Source of the DNA: JBBQSV01 sp038213615
GTDB taxonomy: Bacteria; Patescibacteriota; Saccharimonadia; Saccharimonadales; OMJO01
NCBI GenBank assembly: GCA_038213615.1
Contig: JBBQSV010000004.1
Span: 1-41,584, forward strand
Direction of reading: 5' to 3'
DNA length: 41,584 nt
Under the pieces are notes generated by a model that made no database searches, was not told where the DNA came from, and saw only the letters and a list, made by a program, of their open reading frames with translations. Position 1 is the stretch's first letter; every line of letters starts with the position of its first letter. Made by a program: the position numbers and the translations under genes. Below are positions 37,276-41,584 of the stretch, piece after piece.

Positions 37276-39417
37276 TTATAGCTTCTCTAGGGGCGCAAAG
37301 GCCACGTTGATTTTTTTGCTACCTTTGCCCTTGAAGTAAATGGTGGCTGTGTCACCGTCTAATTCCAAAATAGTGCCAATCCCAAACACTTGGTGTTTTA
37401 CACCATCGCCTTCGTTTAGTTCTGGTACGTAACGCGGTTCGTCACTGGGGGCGCTATTCTGCACAAAAGATTCATAGGTGGCGGCTTGCTGGTCCTCTAC
37501 ATTGTTGAGCAGTTCGCTGTCTACGTCGGATAAGAATCGACTGGGTGGATTGTGTTGCACGCCTCCATACAACATACGGCTGCTGGCGTAGCACATGTAC
37601 AATTCCTCGCGTGCGCGGGTCATACCCACGTAGCACAGCCGCCGCTCCTCTTCCATTTCGGCTTGATCATACAGGGCCCGGGAATGCGGAAAGATGGTTT
37701 CTTCCATGCCAGTCATGAACACCACCGGAAACTCCAGGCCCTTGGCAGCGTGCAGAGTCATCAGAGTTACAGCGTTGCCGCCAAATTTGGCGGCCTCGAC
37801 ATCGCTGATCAGGGCCATCTCTTCTAAAAAGCCCTCTAGCCCCAAGTCTTGGTACTCTTGGGTGACGCTCATCAGTTCACGCACGTTTTCTTGCCGAGCA
37901 TCGCCCTGGGGAGTGTGGTCATCCAGGTAGGCATAGTAATCAATCCGCCGCAGCAAGCTGTCTAGCAGGCCAGACAATACCACGTCATCTTTTAGCCTGG
38001 CCAAGCTAGCGATGATGTCTCCAAGTTCGCTTAGCCCCTGTTTGGCCTTGGCCGTCAACGTATCGCAATCACGCACCGTTTGCAGTGCCGACATCAGATC
38101 TAGCTGATTGGCTAGCCGCCACTGGGTAAAGTTGTCAAGAGATTTAGCCCCAATCCCCCGCCCCGGCACATTAACGATGCGTTCAAAGCTGACTTGGTCG
38201 TTGGGCTGGTAGATCAAGCGAAAATAAGCCATGACGTCCTTAATTTCTTTGCGGTCGTAAAATCGCACACCGCCCACAATCCGGTAAGGCAAGCCGTAGC
38301 GGATGAACATTTCCTCTACCGCCCGACTTTGGGCGTTGGTACGGTACAGCACCGCAAAGTCTTGGTAACGCCGCACGCCCAGATCTACGCCGTTACGCAC
38401 CCGGCGGATGATGGCCTCGGCCTCGGCCCGTTCGTTGTTTACTTGCAACACGCCAACCGGTAAACCATCGCCTTTGTCGGTCCACAACTGCTTAGCGGAC
38501 CGCTGTTGGTTTTTTGTAATCACGGCGTGGGCAGCGTCCAAAATATGCTTGGTACTGCGATAGTTTTGCTCTAGCTTGATGATGGCAGCCTTGGGGTAAT
38601 CGCGCTCAAAGTTTAGAATGTTACGGAAATCAGCTCCGCGCCAGCTATAAATGCTTTGCCAGTCGTCCCCCACTACCGCCACGTTGTGTTTGTCATTAGT
38701 TAGCAACTTGACCAGCTTGTACTGGGCGGCGTTGGTGTCTTGGTACTCATCTATCATGATGTATTTGAACTGAGCCTGCCACTTGGTGCGCAGCTGCGGA
38801 TGTTTGTCTAGCATGCCGACGGTTTTGGTAATTAAATCGTCAAAGTCCAGGGCCGAGTTATTTTTTAGGATCTTTTCGTACAACGGGTACACCTGCACCG
38901 CCGCTTTGTGCAAGGGGCCACTACCCATGTTTTGATACTCAGCGCTAGACAGCATTTCGTTCTTGGCGCTGCTGATTAGACTAGCCAAGCTACGCGGTGG
39001 GTTGCTTTTGTCATCCAGCCCCAGTTGCTTGCTGGCTTGCTTGACAGCCGCTAGGCGATCGGACTCGTCAAAGATTACAAAGTTTTTGGGCAGGCCGGCG
39101 TAGTCACCGTCTTGGCGCAGTAACCGTACGCAGATACTGTGAAACGTACCGGTAAATGGTAAAAAACTACGGCTATCGGCATTCTGGTCCATCAGTTTGG
39201 CTACTCGTTCACGCATTTCTTTGGCGGCTTTGTTGGTGAACGTTACGGCCAGGATATTGTGGGCAGTGGCCTTTTGGTTGGCTATCAAATAAGCAATGCG
39301 ATGCGTCAGAGTTTTGGTCTTGCCACTACCGGCACCAGCCAATATCAAAAGCGGGCCTTCGGTTGTTTCTACGGCCCGTTTTTGTTCCGGATTCAGTCCC
39401 TCAAAGAGTTCATTCAC
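37276..39417 (-). CDS. UvrD/PcrA-type DNA helicase
   Basis: SF1A 3-prime to 5-prime helicase, 713 residues. Motif I LILAGAGSGKTKTLTHRI, Ia AVTFTNKAAKEMRERV, II IMIDEYQDTNAAQYKLV, III VVGDDWQSIYSWRGAD, IV LEQNYRST, V LMTLHAAKGLEFPVVF, VI CYVGMTRAREELY. The C-terminus is a Tudor-like RNA-polymerase-binding module (GDGVKHQVFGIGTILELD). Repair and replication-conflict helicase; works with UvrA of the left edge in excision repair. Confidence 0.95.
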   Translation of the reverse strand: MNELFEGLNPEQKRAVETTEGPLLILAGAGSGKTKTLTHRIAYLIANQKATAHNILAVTFTNKAAKEMRERVAKLMDQNADSRSFLPFTGTFHSICVRLLRQDGDYAGLPKNFVIFDESDRLAAVKQASKQLGLDDKSNPPRSLASLISSAKNEMLSSAEYQNMGSGPLHKAAVQVYPLYEKILKNNSALDFDDLITKTVGMLDKHPQLRTKWQAQFKYIMIDEYQDTNAAQYKLVKLLTNDKHNVAVVGDDWQSIYSWRGADFRNILNFERDYPKAAIIKLEQNYRSTKHILDAAHAVITKNQQRSAKQLWTDKGDGLPVGVLQVNNERAEAEAIIRRVRNGVDLGVRRYQDFAVLYRTNAQSRAVEEMFIRYGLPYRIVGGVRFYDRKEIKDVMAYFRLIYQPNDQVSFERIVNVPGRGIGAKSLDNFTQWRLANQLDLMSALQTVRDCDTLTAKAKQGLSELGDIIASLARLKDDVVLSGLLDSLLRRIDYYAYLDDHTPQGDARQENVRELMSVTQEYQDLGLEGFLEEMALISDVEAAKFGGNAVTLMTLHAAKGLEFPVVFMTGMEETIFPHSRALYDQAEMEEERRLCYVGMTRAREELYMCYASSRMLYGGVQHNPPSRFLSDVDSELLNNVEDQQAATYESFVQNSAPSDEPRYVPELNEGDGVKHQVFGIGTILELDGDTATIYFKGKGSKKINVAFAPLEKL

Positions 39418-39458
39418 TTATCTATTTTAGCAGTATCCAACTAAAACGACTGCGTCAC

Positions 39459-40205
39459 TTAAAGCTGTAAAGTCTCTAGGACTTTCTGGGCTGCTTTAAC
39501 TTCAGCAGACTCGAACCAAGCTTGCGCTTCTGCTTTTGAAGCAACAGACTTTTTGCTAAATAACACATCTAGGACTCCGAATATCTCATGATTTTTGTAG
39601 TTAGGGTTGTCATAAACACCTAGCCCTATACAGATAGTTGAACTATTAGATTTTATGTTTGTGCCATCATTTGGCCCAGCAACATCCATACCAAGACCAT
39701 ACTTTATTGCACCAATTGACTTGCCGTTTCTTACCTCTCTAATGTCATTATAGAATTCAGTAATCCGTTGGTAGGCAGCCCCCTTTACTGATATAACGTT
39801 TGCAGTAAAAGCAGGTGTGCACGCACCGCCAATGCCGGTTATATAGGGCCTAAAATATATAGTCAGTCCTGGGAAGGCTTTACTGGCAAGAGTTATATCA
39901 GTACGATTAATGCCATCAGAGCCCGTTTGGGTAGTAGTCTTCTTGGTCCATGTACCATCGTATGTTATACAAGCCTTCTCGCGACTGTCGCAGTACTTGG
40001 TTAGACTTGGAACCGTGGTTGTTTTGGATTTAGCAATTGTTTTTACATTTGATGAAGCTGGTGGAGCATAAACCCCAGAATTAGTCGTAGTTTTGGCGTG
40101 GTTGTGCCAGACGTACCAGCCGACGAAGCCAACTAGACCTACGATTACTAATATTAAAATACCCTCTATAGCACCGAAGCCACGCTCGTCGCTAAACTTC
40201 ATCAT
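39459..40205 (-). CDS. Prepilin-like protein, 248 aa
   Basis: N-terminus DERGFGAIEGILILVIVG with Gly/Phe at the cleavage site and Glu at +5, followed by GLVGFVGWYVWHNHAKTTT, nearly identical to the upstream neighbour, so the pair arose by duplication of the leader module. The exported part differs completely: a cysteine-containing beta domain (CDSREKACITYDGTW), ITGIGGACTPAF, and a C-terminal helical tail. TAATG overlap with the upstream gene couples translation. Function unknown. Confidence 0.8.
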   Translation of the reverse strand: MMKFSDERGFGAIEGILILVIVGLVGFVGWYVWHNHAKTTTNSGVYAPPASSNVKTIAKSKTTTVPSLTKYCDSREKACITYDGTWTKKTTTQTGSDGINRTDITLASKAFPGLTIYFRPYITGIGGACTPAFTANVISVKGAAYQRITEFYNDIREVRNGKSIGAIKYGLGMDVAGPNDGTNIKSNSSTICIGLGVYDNPNYKNHEIFGVLDVLFSKKSVASKAEAQAWFESAEVKAAQKVLETLQL

Positions 40206-41005
40206 TACTTGACTCCCTTTAGGCTCTTTAAGGCTGCAATGAGACCTAATACTAGTTTTGAGTCGGTGCTTTTCCTGGCATCATATTGGGCATTAACTCC
40301 CTTGAACTTAGACCCAGAGAAATTGACTGCGAAGTGTATATATTTGTGGTAAGCGTTGGCTTCATCGGCTTGCTTCTGAGTAACTTCTCCGCACACTGCG
40401 TCCTTCGACTGGGCTTTAACTTCGGTTGCATGATCACGATACTCTAACACCATGCCATCCTTTTTAACAACGTTATAGTGAGTCCCATTCTCATCCACAA
40501 AATCATTTGTCATAACCTGTTTACCGGTTATCCCTATCCCTGTCCGATAGCTCTCTACGCCTTTTGCACTCCAGCCCACAGTACCAGCACGAGCCTCACT
40601 TAATGACGCCTGCTCACCCTCAAGCGGTGGTAACCCACACCCATCTGCATAGAAAGAATAGGCATCTGTCACAAAGTTTATGTCTATCTTATCCTGTTCA
40701 GAGAAAGTTAATTGCTTATACGTGCCACGTACAAACGTAGCTGATTTGCCATCAGACAAAGCGGGATCTCCCCATTCTTTGGGATAACTAAGGGTAACGC
40801 CAAGCCCTGGGACTTCATACTTTGTTGTAGTCTCGACTGGTTTAGTCGGAACTGAAGTAGTCACCGGTGTAGTTACTGAATTAGTCGTTGTGGTTTTGGC
40901 ATGGTTGTGCCAGACATACCAGCCCACGAAGCCAACTAGGCCTACGATTACTACAATTAGAAGTCCTTCTATGGCGCTAAAGCCTTTTTTATTGAGTTTG
41001 TTCAT
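40205..41005 (-). CDS. Prepilin-like protein, 266 aa, PsbP-like exported domain
   Basis: MNKLNKKGFSAIEGLLIVVI is a prepilin-type leader with helix; the Thr-rich linker is followed by VPGLGVTLSYPKEWGDPALS, which resembles the start of a PsbP/MOG1-like fold often found in secreted bacterial proteins. Two cysteines (DGCGLPPLEG, DAVCGEVTQK) may form a disulfide. A TATAAT box lies upstream near 41037-41042. Tandem with the gene at 39459. Confidence 0.8.
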   Translation of the reverse strand: MNKLNKKGFSAIEGLLIVVIVGLVGFVGWYVWHNHAKTTTTNSVTTPVTTSVPTKPVETTTKYEVPGLGVTLSYPKEWGDPALSDGKSATFVRGTYKQLTFSEQDKIDINFVTDAYSFYADGCGLPPLEGEQASLSEARAGTVGWSAKGVESYRTGIGITGKQVMTNDFVDENGTHYNVVKKDGMVLEYRDHATEVKAQSKDAVCGEVTQKQADEANAYHKYIHFAVNFSGSKFKGVNAQYDARKSTDSKLVLGLIAALKSLKGVK

Positions 41006-41056
41006 GACGGGATGTTTTTTTTACTTAGATTTAACTCAGATTATAAACCATAAGCG

Positions 41057-41584
41057 TTAGTTTTTTATCAAATCTATGGGCAACTTGATGTTGCTAGGGA
41101 TAATTTTGGTATCAATCAAAAGATCTAGGGCCACTATCGCCACCACAATTACTAACAACAGGATCAGTAGGGCACGGCGATTGCTACGCCGACGAGTAAC
41201 CTGGCCAATGGGCAAAAAATATGTTTTTTCATCAATCATTTTTTGCGTGGCGTCCTGGCGGGCTTTTTCGGCTTGGTCTTGTTCTACTTGCTGTGGTGAT
41301 TGAGAATCTGGTTTGGCGGTTTTGGCAGATTGCTCTGTAGAAGTTTCTGTGGGTGCAGCTGGCTCGGGTTCATCTGGTACCGCCGCCTGTTGGGCAGACT
41401 GGCTGGGCACTGGTTTAGAGGGGACATTGGTGGCCGGTGGGTTAGCACTAGGAGGCTGGATAGTTTTGGCCCGTGAAGTAACGGCCTTTAGACGATCATC
41501 CACTGGTGGCGGGCCAGTTGGCTGCATCATGGGGTCAGTAGCCATGGGTCCATGCCCCACAATCACCGGCCTGGACGTTGGCGA
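41057..41584 (-). CDS. Proline-rich protein with C-terminal membrane helix (5-prime end beyond window)
   Basis: The frame is open to the right edge, with possible starts at the GTG 41564-41566 and ATG 41543-41545, so it is treated as possibly partial. The visible part is a Pro/Ala/Gln/Glu-rich, probably disordered cytoplasmic region of about 115 residues, a basic stretch (GQVTRRRSNRRA), one membrane helix (LLILLLVIVVAIVALDLLI) and a short external tail (IPSNIKLPIDLIKN). A single C-terminal anchor of this sort could tether a cytoplasmic domain lying outside the window. Not recognised. Confidence 0.65.
   Translation of the reverse strand, partial: SPTSRPVIVGHGPMATDPMMQPTGPPPVDDRLKAVTSRAKTIQPPSANPPATNVPSKPVPSQSAQQAAVPDEPEPAAPTETSTEQSAKTAKPDSQSPQQVEQDQAEKARQDATQKMIDEKTYFLPIGQVTRRRSNRRALLILLLVIVVAIVALDLLIDTKIIPSNIKLPIDLIKN

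Overview
The window looks like a chromosomal stretch from a small-genome Patescibacteria/CPR bacterium, most likely Saccharibacteria (TM7) or a close relative. The grounds are indirect: an alanyl-tRNA synthetase that stops at 630 residues, very compact housekeeping operons, many short secreted proteins that start with a type IV prepilin-like KGFSAIEG segment, and almost no biosynthetic enzymes. TGA is used as an ordinary stop codon (for example at 8551), which argues against the UGA-recoding Gracilibacteria/Absconditabacteria. Nearly all genes lie on the minus strand.

Layout, left to right. 1-8.5 kb holds DNA repair and envelope genes: uvrA (cut by the edge), an ExoD-like membrane protein, sbcB, obgE, a LysM-CHAP wall hydrolase with a structured leader, mltG, ruvX and a single-pass membrane protein. 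8.5-9.8 kb is an FtsA/PilM-like actin-fold protein. 9.92-10.35 kb is a large structured non-coding RNA of unrecognised family, just behind alaS (10.4-12.3 kb). 12.3-12.8 kb is a plus-strand island with two overlapping tiny membrane-protein genes and a strongly folded tail. 12.9-14.8 kb holds mnmA and an SDR dehydrogenase. 14.8-20.6 kb holds the F1 genes plus b and delta (atpF-H-A-G-D-C), followed by an unknown gene flanked by a 27-bp duplication of the atpC 3-prime end. 20.7-24.8 kb is a metG-tatD-two unknowns-cysteine desulfurase operon. 24.9-26.3 kb holds an RRM RNA-binding protein, a degenerate receiver-like protein and an orphan.

26.3-32.2 kb is the accessory part: single-gene units (pilin-like, CYTH, small membrane and unknown proteins) separated by five decayed copies of one repeat, all in the same orientation. 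It ends at the 3-prime side of the tmRNA gene ssrA (32.3-32.7 kb), a classical integration target. The tmRNA appears to encode an unusually long tag. 32.7-41.6 kb holds an MFS efflux pump with its MarR regulator and a palindromic operator, rsmA, a HIT hydrolase, a DUF348/G5 lysozyme-like secreted protein, a UvrD-type helicase, two tandem pilin-like proteins and a proline-rich single-pass protein cut by the right edge.

The best candidates for something undescribed are the repeat-separated gene array next to ssrA, the 0.42-kb structured RNA behind alaS, the gene inserted at a duplicated atpC terminus, and the paired tiny membrane proteins. All names rest on reading motifs by eye; no database search was made.
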